A stretch of DNA of 64,000 nucleotides, taken from NCBI RefSeq assembly GCF_016917755.1, contig NZ_CP070326.1:6758001-6822000 (forward strand), read 5' to 3'. Shown here piece by piece: positions 24,808-33,743 of the stretch. Position numbers and translations under genes: made by a program. The notes below the pieces were generated by a model. That model worked only from the letters and a program-made list of their open reading frames with translations. It was not told where the DNA came from and did no database searches. The DNA is from Streptomyces noursei (GTDB lineage Bacteria > Actinomycetota > Actinomycetes > Streptomycetales > Streptomycetaceae). The stretch's first letter is position 1. Each line of letters opens with the position of its first letter.

Positions 24808-24849
24808 TGACCCCTCCCGGGTGGCCACACGGCCGCCCGGGAGGGGTCA
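24808..24849 (+). terminator. Terminator of the yceD-rpmF-rnc operon
   Basis: A 19-bp stem with one G-T wobble (24808-24826 with 24831-24849) and an ACAC loop, 11 bp after the rnc stop, followed by GAGGTCTTTCC. Confidence 0.83.
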
Positions 24850-24918
24850 GAGGTCTTTCCGGAGTCCCCTGACTCCGCCTTGTTTTCCCCCTTTCCGCGA
24901 GGAACGTGAGGAGCGCCC

Positions 24919-25866
24919 GTGCCCGAGCTGCCCGAGGTCGAAGTCGTCCGCCGCGGCCTTGCGCGCTGGGTCAGCGGCCGCACCATCGACACGGTCGAGG
25001 TCCGCCACCCGCGCGCCATCCGCCGGCACACCGCCGGCGCGGAGGACTTCGCCGCCCGGCTCACCGGGCTGCGGGTCGGCCCGGCCCGCCGCCGCGGCAA
25101 GTACCTCTGGCTCCCGGTGACCGGCGGCGGCCCGGCCGCCCAGAGCGCGGCCGAGGGCATCGCCCCGGTCGTCACCCCGTCCGTCACCCACGGACTGGCG
25201 ATCCTCGCCCACCTCGGCATGAGCGGACAGCTGCTGGTCCAGCCGCAGGACGCCCCCGACGAGAAGCACCTGCGGATCCGGATCCGCTTCACCGACGCCG
25301 ACACCCCCGCCGAGGCCGCCGGCACCGAACTGCGCTTCGTCGACCAACGCACCTTCGGCGGCCTCTCGCTGCACGACACCGTGCCCGGCGACCCCGACCT
25401 GCTGCCCGACGTGATCGCGCACATCGCCCGGGACCCGCTTGACCCGGCCTTCGACGACGCCGCCTTCCACGACGCGCTGCGCCGCCGCCGGACCACGATC
25501 AAGCGTGCGCTGCTCGACCAGACCCTGATCAGCGGCGTCGGCAACATCTACGCCGACGAGGCGCTGTGGCGCTCCCGGCTCCACTACGACCGGCCGACCG
25601 CCACCTTCACCCGGCCCCGCACCGCCGAACTGCTCGGGCACGTCCGGGACGTGATGACCGCCGCGCTGGCCGTCGGCGGCACCAGCTTCGACAGCCTCTA
25701 CGTCAACGTCAACGGCGAGTCCGGCTACTTCGAGCGGGCCCTGGACGCCTACGGCCGTGAGGACGAGCCCTGCCGCCGCTGCGGCACGCCCATCCGGCGC
25801 CGTCCCTGGATGAACCGGTCCAGCTACTTCTGCCCGCGCTGCCAGCGCCCGCCGCGGCCGCACTGA
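24919..25866 (+). CDS. mutM: Formamidopyrimidine-DNA glycosylase
   Basis: MutM/Fpg removes 8-oxoguanine and ring-opened purines and nicks the abasic site. After Met removal the N-terminal Pro (PELPEVE) is the catalytic nucleophile and Glu3 the acid. The helix-two-turn-helix residues DQTLISGVGNIYADEALW and a C-terminal CX2C...CX2C zinc finger (CRRCGTPI and CPRCQ) bind DNA. At 315 residues it is slightly longer than E. coli MutM owing to loops near residues 65-90 and 115-135. GTG start with a GAGG-type site upstream. Confidence 0.96.
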   Translation: MPELPEVEVVRRGLARWVSGRTIDTVEVRHPRAIRRHTAGAEDFAARLTGLRVGPARRRGKYLWLPVTGGGPAAQSAAEGIAPVVTPSVTHGLAILAHLGMSGQLLVQPQDAPDEKHLRIRIRFTDADTPAEAAGTELRFVDQRTFGGLSLHDTVPGDPDLLPDVIAHIARDPLDPAFDDAAFHDALRRRRTTIKRALLDQTLISGVGNIYADEALWRSRLHYDRPTATFTRPRTAELLGHVRDVMTAALAVGGTSFDSLYVNVNGESGYFERALDAYGREDEPCRRCGTPIRRRPWMNRSSYFCPRCQRPPRPH

Positions 25867-25897
25867 GCCGACCCGGTGGCCGGCGGCACCCGGCTCA
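25864..25897. terminator. Bidirectional terminator overlapping two stop codons
   Basis: TGAGCCG (25864-25870) pairs with CGGCTCA (25891-25897) and inner GGTG (25875-25878) with CACC (25887-25890), with a 4-nt bulge. The outer arms contain the stop codon of mutM on the plus strand and that of the CAP-domain gene on the minus strand. Confidence 0.55.
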
Positions 25898-26842
25898 GAA
25901 GCCGAACTCCTGGGCCCACCACGGGCCGCCCGGACCGAAGTGGGCGCCGACCCCGAGGGTCCTGTACTCGCAGTTGAGGATGTTGGCGCGGTGCTCGGGG
26001 TCGTCCATCCAGGAGGCCATCACCGCCCGTGCGTCGGACTGGCCCCGGGCGATGTTCTCCCCGCCCAGGTCCGCTATGCCCTGGTCGAGGGCCCGGTCCC
26101 AGGGCGTGCGGCCGTCCGGATCGGTGTGGCCGAAGAACCCGCGCCGCGCCATGTCGTCGCTGAACCGCTCGGCCAGACCGGCCAGTTCGCGGCTGGCGGT
26201 GACCGGCGAGCAGCCCGCCCTGGCACGTTCCTGATTGACCAGCGAGACCACCTCGGCCTCGGCCGCGGCCTCGGTGCCGCCGGCGGTCGGGGCGACGGTC
26301 GGGCCGGCGGTGGGGGTCGCCGTCGGCCGGGGCGTGGTGGTGCTCGGTCCGCCGGTGGGTTGTGCGGACGGTCGCCCGCCGGTCACCGGGGACGGCGGTG
26401 GGGGCGTGGGCGCGGCGGTCCGGGACGCCGACGGCGTGGCGCCGGGCGAGGGCGGAGCCGTGGTGGAGGGAGCCCGTCCGGCGCCCCGGGACGCGCCGGT
26501 CCCCTCGCCCCGGCCCGCCGCGTCCGTCGGTGCGGGCGCCGGCGCGGTGGAGCTCTCCTGCGGCCGGGCGTCCGGCAGCACACCGGCACGGACCCGGTCG
26601 GCGCGGCCGCTGCCGCCCACCTCGAACCGGCCGCCGCCGGGGACGAGTCCGGACGCGACCGCCACCGCGCCCATCGCCACCGCGGCGGAGGCTCCGAGCA
26701 GTCCGGTGCGCACCGGTGCGGTCCGGCGGGCCGCGCGATGGCCGCGGTGTCCGGCGGGCGCGGCCACATCCGTCGGTCCGTCAACAGGCCCCGTACGAGG
26801 GCGTTCCGGAGCGTGGGGAGCAGAGCGTCGATGGCGGCCCAT
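25895..26842 (-). CDS. Secreted CAP-domain (SCP/PR1-like) protein
   Basis: A 315-residue exported protein. A basic N-terminus precedes a hydrophobic segment (about residues 38-60, GASAAVAMGAVAVASGLVPG) that acts as signal-anchor. A Pro/Thr/Ala-rich linker (about 75-190) leads to a C-terminal CAP domain with FFGHTDPDGRTPWDRA, GENIARGQ and HRANILNCEYRTLGVG. CAP proteins are extracellular and mostly of unknown function in bacteria. ATG 26842 is used here; a GTG at 26848 is closer to the AAGGAA ribosome site and is equally possible. Longer upstream frame is unlike the family. Confidence 0.9.
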   Translation of the reverse strand: MGRHRRSAPHAPERPRTGPVDGPTDVAAPAGHRGHRAARRTAPVRTGLLGASAAVAMGAVAVASGLVPGGGRFEVGGSGRADRVRAGVLPDARPQESSTAPAPAPTDAAGRGEGTGASRGAGRAPSTTAPPSPGATPSASRTAAPTPPPPSPVTGGRPSAQPTGGPSTTTPRPTATPTAGPTVAPTAGGTEAAAEAEVVSLVNQERARAGCSPVTASRELAGLAERFSDDMARRGFFGHTDPDGRTPWDRALDQGIADLGGENIARGQSDARAVMASWMDDPEHRANILNCEYRTLGVGAHFGPGGPWWAQEFGF

Positions 26843-26973
26843 CCGCACAAGTTCCTTCCGTGCAGCGTCACGTGACTCACCCGAAAGGGTGAGCCCTCGC
26901 TGTCGGGGGACTGTACGCCATGACGTACGGGGCGGATGTGCTTGCTGAGCAATTGGCCGGTTAACGTGCACAC

Positions 26974-27255
26974 ATGGAAGAGGAAGTGCGGATGACCGCG
27001 TGGGTACGGGGGCGGGTCCAGGGAGTTGGGTTCCGCTGGTTCACCCGAGCGAACGCTTTGCGCATCGGCGGGCTCGCCGGTTTCGCGGTCAATCTCGGCG
27101 ACGGACGCGTCCAGGTCGTCGCCGAGGGGCCGAAGGACCGCTGCGAGGCGTTGCTGGAGTGGCTCCGCACCGGGGACACGCCCGGGGACGTCAACGGTGT
27201 CACTGAGATTTGGGCCACGCCGCGGGGCGGCTACGACGGCTTCGAGATCCGCTGA
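26974..27255 (+). CDS. acyP: Acylphosphatase
   Basis: A 93-residue enzyme that hydrolyses acyl phosphates. The signature GRVQGVGFRWFTRANA holds the catalytic Arg of the phosphate cradle, and the later GFAVNLGDGRVQVVAEG holds the catalytic Asn. TAACGT lies 6 nt before ATG 26974, so initiation on a leaderless mRNA is plausible. A second ATG at 26992 has AGAGGAAG 6 bp upstream and would give an 87-residue protein; both begin before the fold. In many actinobacteria the gene lies close to smc, as here. Confidence 0.93.
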   Translation: MEEEVRMTAWVRGRVQGVGFRWFTRANALRIGGLAGFAVNLGDGRVQVVAEGPKDRCEALLEWLRTGDTPGDVNGVTEIWATPRGGYDGFEIR

Positions 27256-27483
27256 TCGCCCTGGAAAGCGCCGCCCGGACGGCCACGCCGGGCGCTCCCG
27301 CGGGTGTGCCTTCGTGAGCTGCTTACAGGAGATAAGCCCTGGTGGTTGCCAACTCGGCCGACCCGTGCAAGGCTGCCGCTGTACGGATGATCTCCACGCC
27401 CCGCGGGACCTTTCTGGAGAGTGGGCGCCATGCCCTGGCGACCACACACTCTCAGGTGCCCGAGGATACGGGGCGTGATCGTG

Positions 27484-27512
27484 TTGACCCTCCATCCGTT
27501 TGGTGAGACTCT
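27484..27512 (+). promoter_or_regulatory. Promoter candidate for the 27638 gene
   Basis: TTGACC (27484-27489) and GACTCT (27507-27512) are 17 bp apart. It is the only credible signal I see in the 382-bp gap 27256-27637, which otherwise shows no gene. Confidence 0.35.
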
Positions 27513-27637
27513 GGAATCCCCGCGCACCTTAGCTGTTTGGCATTGAGTACACCTGGAGAATGACAAGCACCGCGGGTGCGAATCCCTCACGACCCACACC
27601 GCTTCGGTCGGTCACTCATTGTGGAGGACCATCCATC

Positions 27638-27841
27638 ATGGCAAAGGCGCTTCTCGGTTACGTCGGCGGCTCCGACCCCCGAGTCCTCGCCGAGATGCGA
27701 CGGCTTCAGCAGCGCGTCCAGGACCTCGAATCCGAACTCATTCGGATGCAGGCCGAGAACGACATGCTCTCCGCTGCCGCGCGTCGCGACGATTCGGTGC
27801 TCGACATCGACGTACCCCAGGCGGAGCCCGCGCTCACCTGA
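27638..27841 (+). CDS. Small coiled-coil protein (67 aa)
   Basis: A short cytoplasmic protein conserved in Streptomyces before smc. MAKALLGYVGGSDPRVLAEM is followed by a heptad-patterned stretch (RRLQQRVQDLESELIRMQAE, residues about 21-40) that should form a coiled coil, then a short acidic tail. GTGGAGG lies about 10 bp before the ATG. Function unknown; position next to smc is suggestive but not evidence of partnership. Confidence 0.85.
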   Translation: MAKALLGYVGGSDPRVLAEMRRLQQRVQDLESELIRMQAENDMLSAAARRDDSVLDIDVPQAEPALT

Positions 27842-27887
27842 CCCCGACCAGGGTCGGACGGGCTGCACGCCAGCCGCTTGAGGCACC

Positions 27888-27949
27888 GCACGCTTCGAGA
27901 TCTGCACGCTTCAAGATCTGCATGTTTCAAGATCTGCACTGCAAGATCT
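27888..27949. repeat. 16-bp tandem repeat, four copies
   Basis: Four consecutive units of about 16 bp with consensus GCACGCTTCAAGATCT begin at 27888, 27904, 27920 and 27936 (the last is 14 bp). Each ends in AGATCT, so the array is AT-richer than its surroundings. It lies between the 67-aa gene and its terminator. Confidence 0.8.
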
Positions 27950-27951
27950 AC

Positions 27952-27973
27952 AAGGGACGCTTCGGCGTCCCTT
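27952..27973 (+). terminator. Terminator after the 27638 gene
   Basis: A perfect 9-bp stem (27952-27960 with 27965-27973) closed by a TTCG tetraloop and followed by CGTCGTTCCC. The remaining stretch to smc (27974-28264) shows no gene. Confidence 0.75.
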
Positions 27974-28278
27974 CGTCGTTCCCCCGTTCCGTGTGCCGTC
28001 CTCGGTGATTCTCCCGCCCCTGCGCCGCACGCTGTTTCCGCTTTGGCCGGATGGCATGCCGGCCTCCGGTCACTTGCGTCCCGCGGTGTATCCCCAGCCC
28101 CTCGGTGCCGTCCTTACCGCATGATGTGCCCCTCCCTTTACCCGGTGAAACCGGCGGGTTGCATTGCCCGGTGAATGGGAGGGGAACGGCGGTCGATACC
28201 CGGGGGTCGTACCGGGCCGCGTCGGTTGCCGGAATGTTGCGGAGAGGTGGCGGGGAGCGGCCGGTAGAGTTCAAAGGC

Positions 28279-31200
28279 GTGCATCTGAAGAGTCTGACCC
28301 TGCGAGGCTTCAAGTCCTTCGCCTCCGCCACGACGCTCCGTTTCGAACCGGGCATCACCTGCGTCGTGGGCCCCAACGGTTCCGGCAAGTCCAACGTCGT
28401 GGACGCGCTGTCGTGGGTCATGGGGGAGCAGGGTGCCAAGTCGCTGCGCGGCGGCAAGATGGAGGACGTCATCTTCGCCGGGACGACCGGGCGGCCGCCG
28501 CTCGGCCGCGCCGAGGTCTCCCTGACGATCGACAATTCCGACGGCGCGCTGCCCATCGAATACGCCGAAGTCACCCTCACCCGGATCATGTTCCGGAACG
28601 GCGGCAGTGAGTACCAGATCAATGGCGACACCTGCCGGTTGCTGGATATCCAGGAACTCCTCTCGGATTCCGGAATCGGCCGCGAGATGCATGTGATCGT
28701 CGGCCAGGGACAGCTCGATTCCGTGCTGCACGCCGATCCGATGGGCCGCCGGGCGTTCATCGAGGAGGCGGCCGGCGTGCTCAAGCACCGCAAGCGCAAG
28801 GAGAAGGCGCTGCGGAAGCTGGACGCGATGAAGGCCAATCTCGCCCGCGTCCAGGACCTGACCGACGAGCTGCGACGGCAGCTCAAACCGCTGGGGCGGC
28901 AGGCCGCGGTCGCCCGGCGGGCCGCGGTCATCCAGGCCGATCTGCGGGACGCCCGGCTGCGGCTGCTCGCCGACGACCTCGTCACGCTGCGCCGGGCGCT
29001 CGCCGCCGAGATCGCCGACGAGGCGGCGCTGAAGGAGCGCAAGGAGGCCGTCGAGGAGCGGCTGCGCGCCGCCCAGCAGCGGGAGGCGGCGTTGGAGGCG
29101 GAGGCGCGGGCCCTCGCCCCGCGGGTGCAGCGGGCCCAGCAGACCTGGTACGCGCTGTCCCAGCTCGCCGAGCGGGTGCGCGGCACGGTCTCGCTGGCCG
29201 AGGCCCGGGTGCGCAGCGCCGCGGCGGCCCCGCCGGAGGAGCGGCGCGGCCGGGACCCCGAGGACATGGAGCGGGAGGCCGCCCGGATCCGCGAGCAGGA
29301 GGCGGAGTTGACCGCCGCGCTGGAGGCGGCGAGCCGGGCGCTGGAGGACACCGTCGAGCACCGGGCGGCGCTGGAGCGGCAGTTGGCGGACGAGGAGCGG
29401 CACCTGCGGGACGCCGCCCGCGCCCTGGCCGACCGGCGCGAGGGGCTGGCCCGGCTGACCGGGCAGGTCACCGCCGCCCGCGGCCGGGCCGGGTCGGCGC
29501 AGGCGGAGATCGGCCGGCTGGCCGAGGCCCGGGACGCCGCCCGGACCCGGGCGGTCGCGGCCCAGGAGGAGTACGAGCAGCTCAAGGCCGAGGTCGACGG
29601 GCTGGACGCGGACGACGAGGAGATCACTGGGCGGTACGAGGCGGCCCGACGGGAGCTGGCGGCGGCCGAGTCCGCGCTGACCGCCGCGCGGGAGGCGCTG
29701 ACCGCGGCCGAGCGGGAGCGCGCCGCGACCGCCGCCCGGCACGACGCGCTCGCCCTCGGGCTGCGCCGCAAGGACGGCGCCGGTGCGCTGCTGGCCGCCG
29801 CTGACCGGATCGGCGGGGTGCTCGGACCGGCCGCCGAACTGCTGACCGTCACTCCGGGCTTCGAGGTCCCGGTGGCGGCCGCGCTCGGCGCCGCGGCGGA
29901 CGCGGTCGCGGTCACCGACCCGGCCGCCGCGGTGGAGGCGCTGCGGCTGCTGCGCAAGGAGGACGCGGGGCGGGCGGCGATGGTGCTGGGCGGCAGCCGG
30001 CCGACGCGGGTGCCGGCGCCGGCCCGGGCCATGGAGGCCGAGGAGGCCGTGCCGGTGGCGGCGGTGGAGGGCGTCGAGCGGGCCGGCGGGGAGCCGGTCG
30101 CCGGGGCCGGCGGGGCCGGGATGCCGGGGGCGGCCGGCGGTCCCCGGCCCGCCCATGAACTCGTCCACGGGCCGCGGGAGTTGACTGCCTCGGTGGCGCG
30201 GCTGCTGCGCGACGTGGTGGTGGTCGGGACGCTGGCGGAGGCCGAGGAGCTGCTCGCGGCGCGGCCGGAGCTGACCGCCGTCACCGCGGAGGGCGATCTG
30301 CTCGGGGCGCACTTCGCCCAGGGCGGTTCGGCGGGGGCACCGAGCCTGTTGGAGGTCCAGGCGTCCGTCGACGAGGCGGCGGCCGAGCTCACGGAGCTGG
30401 CGGCCCGCTGCGAGGCGCTGACCGAGGCGCGGCGCGCGGCGGAGCTGCGGCGTACCGAGTGCGCGGCGCTGGTCGAGGAGCTGGACGCCCGGCGGCGCGC
30501 GGCCGACCGGGAGAAGTCGAAGGTCGCCGGGGACCTGGGGCGGCTCGCCGGGCAGGCTCGGGCCGCCGCCGGGGAGGCGGAACGATCCGCCGCGGCCGCC
30601 GCCCGGGCCGAGGAGGCGCTGGCGCGGGCCACCGAGGAGGCGGAGGAACTGGCCGCGCGGCTCGCCGCGGCCGAGGAGGACCCGGGCACGGACGACGAGG
30701 AGCCCGACACCTCCGTACGCGACCGGCTGGCCGCCGACGGGGCCAACGCCCGGCAGACGGAGATGGAGGCCCGGCTCCAGGCGCGGACGCACGAGGAGCG
30801 GGTCAAGGCGCTCGCCGGGCGGGCGGACTCGCTGGACCGGGCGGCGCGGGCCGAGCGCGAGGCGCGGGCGCGCGCCGAACGGCGGCGCGCCCGGCTGCGC
30901 CACGAGGCGGCGGTGGCCGGGGCGGTGGCCTCGGGCGCGCGGCAACTGCTGGCGCACGTCGAGGTGTCGGTGCTCCGGGCCGAGGAGGAACGGGCCGCCG
31001 CGGAACGGGCCAAGGACGCGCGGGAGCGGACGCTGGCGGCCGAGCGCGAGCAGGGCCGGGAGCTGACGTCGGAGCTGGACAAGCTGACCGATTCGGTGCA
31101 CCGGGGCGAGGTGCTCGGCGCGGAGAAGCGGCTGCGGATCGAGCAGTTGGAGGGCCGGGCGCTGGAGGAGCTGGGGGTGGAGCCGGCCGCGTTGGTGGCG

Positions 31201-31971
31201 GAGTACGGTCCCGATCAGCCGGTCCCGCCGTCCCCGGCGGCCGAGGGCGAGGCGCTGCCCGACACTGCGGCCGACAGCGGCTCGGCCGCGGGCGAGCACC
31301 CGCGGAACCAGCCGGTGCCGTACGTCCGGGCCGCGCAGGAGAAGCGGCTCAAGGCAGCCGAGCGGGCGTACCAGCAGCTCGGCAAGGTGAACCCGCTCGC
31401 GCTGGAGGAATTCGCGGCGTTGGAGGAGCGGCATCAGTTCCTCAGCGAGCAGCTTGAAGACTTGAAGAAGACCCGGGCCGACCTGCTGCGGGTGGTCAAG
31501 GAGGTCGACGAGCGGGTCGAGCAGGTCTTCACCGAGGCGTACCACGACACCGCGCGGGAGTTCGAGGGTGTCTTCGCGCGCCTCTTCCCGGGCGGCGAGG
31601 GCCGGCTGGTGCTGACGAACCCGGACGACATGCTGGCGACCGGCGTGGACGTGGAGGCGCGGCCGCCGGGGAAGAAGGTCAAGCGGCTCTCGCTGCTGTC
31701 GGGCGGTGAGCGGTCGCTGACCGCGGTGGCGCTGCTGGTGTCGATCTTCAAGGCGCGGCCCAGCCCGTTCTATGTGATGGACGAGGTCGAGGCGGCGCTG
31801 GACGACACCAATCTGCAGCGACTGATCCGGATCATGGAGGAGCTCCAGGAGAGCTCCCAGCTGATCGTGATCACGCACCAGAAACGGACGATGGAGGTCG
31901 CCGACGCGCTCTACGGCGTGTCGATGCAGGGCGACGGCGTCTCGAAGGTGATCAGCCAGCGGCTGCGCTGA
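28279..31971 (+). CDS. smc: Chromosome segregation protein SMC
   Basis: A 1230-residue SMC ATPase that, with ScpAB, extrudes and organises DNA loops. The N-terminal head has Walker A GPNGSGKSNVVDAL (near residue 33) and the C-terminal head has the ABC signature LLSGGERSLTA and Walker B FYVMDEVEAALDD. Between them are two long coiled coils flanking a hinge around residues 500-680. The hinge-proximal region contains a Gly/Ala/Pro-rich insert (about residues 592-630). Very biased for Arg, Ala and Glu. GTG start; TAGAGT lies 8 nt upstream with no usable Shine-Dalgarno sequence, so the mRNA is likely leaderless. Confidence 0.96.
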   Translation: MHLKSLTLRGFKSFASATTLRFEPGITCVVGPNGSGKSNVVDALSWVMGEQGAKSLRGGKMEDVIFAGTTGRPPLGRAEVSLTIDNSDGALPIEYAEVTLTRIMFRNGGSEYQINGDTCRLLDIQELLSDSGIGREMHVIVGQGQLDSVLHADPMGRRAFIEEAAGVLKHRKRKEKALRKLDAMKANLARVQDLTDELRRQLKPLGRQAAVARRAAVIQADLRDARLRLLADDLVTLRRALAAEIADEAALKERKEAVEERLRAAQQREAALEAEARALAPRVQRAQQTWYALSQLAERVRGTVSLAEARVRSAAAAPPEERRGRDPEDMEREAARIREQEAELTAALEAASRALEDTVEHRAALERQLADEERHLRDAARALADRREGLARLTGQVTAARGRAGSAQAEIGRLAEARDAARTRAVAAQEEYEQLKAEVDGLDADDEEITGRYEAARRELAAAESALTAAREALTAAERERAATAARHDALALGLRRKDGAGALLAAADRIGGVLGPAAELLTVTPGFEVPVAAALGAAADAVAVTDPAAAVEALRLLRKEDAGRAAMVLGGSRPTRVPAPARAMEAEEAVPVAAVEGVERAGGEPVAGAGGAGMPGAAGGPRPAHELVHGPRELTASVARLLRDVVVVGTLAEAEELLAARPELTAVTAEGDLLGAHFAQGGSAGAPSLLEVQASVDEAAAELTELAARCEALTEARRAAELRRTECAALVEELDARRRAADREKSKVAGDLGRLAGQARAAAGEAERSAAAAARAEEALARATEEAEELAARLAAAEEDPGTDDEEPDTSVRDRLAADGANARQTEMEARLQARTHEERVKALAGRADSLDRAARAEREARARAERRRARLRHEAAVAGAVASGARQLLAHVEVSVLRAEEERAAAERAKDARERTLAAEREQGRELTSELDKLTDSVHRGEVLGAEKRLRIEQLEGRALEELGVEPAALVAEYGPDQPVPPSPAAEGEALPDTAADSGSAAGEHPRNQPVPYVRAAQEKRLKAAERAYQQLGKVNPLALEEFAALEERHQFLSEQLEDLKKTRADLLRVVKEVDERVEQVFTEAYHDTAREFEGVFARLFPGGEGRLVLTNPDDMLATGVDVEARPPGKKVKRLSLLSGGERSLTAVALLVSIFKARPSPFYVMDEVEAALDDTNLQRLIRIMEELQESSQLIVITHQKRTMEVADALYGVSMQGDGVSKVISQRLR

Positions 31972-32092
31972 GCCGTTCGGCGGCCCGTCGCGGCGGGTCC
32001 GTGAACCCGCCCTTCTGCACCCCCTGAAGATCAATTCAGAACTTGAATGAAGCGTGCGGTGGTTGGGTGAGAAAGACGTCAGCTTTGAGGTA

Positions 32093-32120
32093 TTGACTTC
32101 GAAACTTAAAGGCATAGTCT
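32093..32120 (+). promoter_or_regulatory. Promoter candidate for glcP
   Basis: TTGACT (32093-32098) and TAGTCT (32115-32120) are 16 bp apart in an AT-rich stretch (about 32030-32140) that stands out in this genome. Confidence 0.5.
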
Positions 32121-32141
32121 CTGCAACGTTGCTTTTACCTT

Positions 32142-32176
32142 CAAGTGGTGGGTACCTCCAACGTGTGCACCACTTG
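32142..32176 (+). promoter_or_regulatory. Inverted repeat in the glcP leader
   Basis: CAAGTGGTG (32142-32150) pairs with CACCACTTG (32168-32176) around a 17-nt spacer, between the likely promoter and the start codon. It could be an operator for a glucose-responsive regulator or an mRNA hairpin. Confidence 0.45.
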
Positions 32177-32227
32177 TAGGGCCAGCCCCCTACGCCCGGC
32201 AGCGCAGCCGGGCCACTGGAGTTCACG

Positions 32228-33646
32228 TTGACCAGCACCGCGCAGCCGACGGTCCCGGAAGGCCGCAAGGCCCAGCCGGACCACCTCGGCCATGTCATCT
32301 TCATCACCGCGGCTGCCGCGATGGGCGGCTTTCTCTTCGGCTACGACAGCTCCGTCATCAACGGCGCCGTCGAGGCGATCCGCAGCCGCTACGACGTCGG
32401 GTCCGCCGGCCTCGCGCAGGTGATCGCCATCGCCCTGATCGGCTGCGCCATCGGCGCCGCCACCGCCGGCCGGATCGCCGACCGGATCGGCCGGATCCGG
32501 GTCATGCAGATCGCCGCGGTGCTCTTCACCATCAGCGCCATCGGCTCCGCGCTGCCGTTCGCGCTGTGGGACCTGGCGGTGTGGCGCGTCCTGGGCGGCA
32601 TCGCGATCGGTATGGCCTCGGTCATCGGCCCGGCCTACATCGCCGAGGTCTCGCCGCCCGCCTACCGTGGCCGGCTCGGCTCCTTCCAGCAGGCCGCCAT
32701 CGTCATCGGCATCGCCATCTCCCAGCTCGTGAACTGGGGCATCCTCAACCTCGCCAACGGTGAGCAGCGCGGCAAGATCGCCGGCCTGGAAGCCTGGCAG
32801 TGGATGCTCGGCGTGATGGTCATCCCCGCGATCCTGTACGGCCTGCTCTCCTTCGCGATCCCCGAGTCGCCGCGCTTCCTGATCTCCGCCGGCAAGCTCG
32901 ACCGCGCCAAGGAGGTGCTCGGCGAGGTCGAGGGCCACACGGTGGACCTCGACGCCCGGGTCACCGAGATCCAGGACGCGATGCGCCGCGAGCACAAGTC
33001 GACCTTCAAGGACCTGCTCGGCGGCAAGGGCGGCTTCCTGCCGATCGTCTGGGTGGGCATCGGCCTCTCCGTCTTCCAGCAGCTGGTCGGCATCAACGTC
33101 GCCTTCTACTACTCCTCGACGCTGTGGCAGTCGGTCGGCATCAACCCGGAGGGCTCGTTCTTCTACAGCTTCACCACCTCGATCATCAACATCGTCGGTA
33201 CCGTGATCGCGATGATCTTCGTCGACCGGATCGGCCGCCGCCCGCTGGCGCTGATCGGCTCCGCCGGTATGGCCATCGCGCTCGCCCTGGAGGCGTGGGC
33301 CTTCTCCGCCAAGACCGCGGCCGGCACCCTGCCGTCCGCCGAGGGCACCGTGGCGCTGATCGCCGCGCACGGCTTCGTCCTCTTCTTCGCGCTCTCCTGG
33401 GGCGTCGTGGTCTGGGTCCTCCTCGGCGAGATGTTCCCCAACAAGATCCGTGCCGCCGCGCTGGGCGTCGCCGCCTCCGCGCAGTGGATCGCCAACTGGG
33501 CGATCACGGCCAGCTTCCCCAGCCTCTCGGACTGGAACCTGTCCGGCACCTACGTGATCTACGCGGTCTTCGCTCTGCTCTCGATCCCCTTCGTGCTCAA
33601 GTTCGTGAAGGAGACCAAGGGCAAGGCGTTGGAGGAGATGGGCTAA
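32228..33646 (+). CDS. glcP: Glucose permease, major facilitator superfamily
   Basis: A 472-residue, 12-helix sugar-proton symporter of the MFS sugar porter family. Diagnostic motifs are GFLFGYDSSVINGA in helix 1, RIADRIGRIRVM between helices 2 and 3, PESPRFLI after helix 6, FQQLVGINVAFYYSS in helix 7 and VDRIGRRPLAL between helices 8 and 9. Its position straight after smc matches the S. coelicolor glcP1 locus as I recall it; that permease supplies glucose for glucose kinase-mediated repression. TTG start at 32228. Probably monocistronic with a terminator at 33680. Confidence 0.93.
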   Translation: MTSTAQPTVPEGRKAQPDHLGHVIFITAAAAMGGFLFGYDSSVINGAVEAIRSRYDVGSAGLAQVIAIALIGCAIGAATAGRIADRIGRIRVMQIAAVLFTISAIGSALPFALWDLAVWRVLGGIAIGMASVIGPAYIAEVSPPAYRGRLGSFQQAAIVIGIAISQLVNWGILNLANGEQRGKIAGLEAWQWMLGVMVIPAILYGLLSFAIPESPRFLISAGKLDRAKEVLGEVEGHTVDLDARVTEIQDAMRREHKSTFKDLLGGKGGFLPIVWVGIGLSVFQQLVGINVAFYYSSTLWQSVGINPEGSFFYSFTTSIINIVGTVIAMIFVDRIGRRPLALIGSAGMAIALALEAWAFSAKTAAGTLPSAEGTVALIAAHGFVLFFALSWGVVVWVLLGEMFPNKIRAAALGVAASAQWIANWAITASFPSLSDWNLSGTYVIYAVFALLSIPFVLKFVKETKGKALEEMG

Positions 33647-33679
33647 CCCCCCCCGCCAGCCCTCTCCTCAGTTCTCGCT

Positions 33680-33709
33680 GCTGCCCCGGCTCACCCGAGC
33701 CGGGGCAGC
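33680..33709. terminator. Terminator of glcP
   Basis: A perfect 13-bp stem (33680-33692 with 33697-33709) with an ACCC loop, followed by GTGGTTTTCC. It lies in the convergent gap between glcP and the ankyrin gene. Confidence 0.82.
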
Positions 33710-33743
33710 GGTGGTTTTCCCGGCCGGACGCACCGCGGGGGCC

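Noticed and set aside
28138..32307. A 1389-codon open frame on the minus strand opposite smc
   Set aside because: It mirrors smc in a high-GC gene, is composed of Arg/Pro/Gly-rich nonsense and has no domain. It is a shadow frame.
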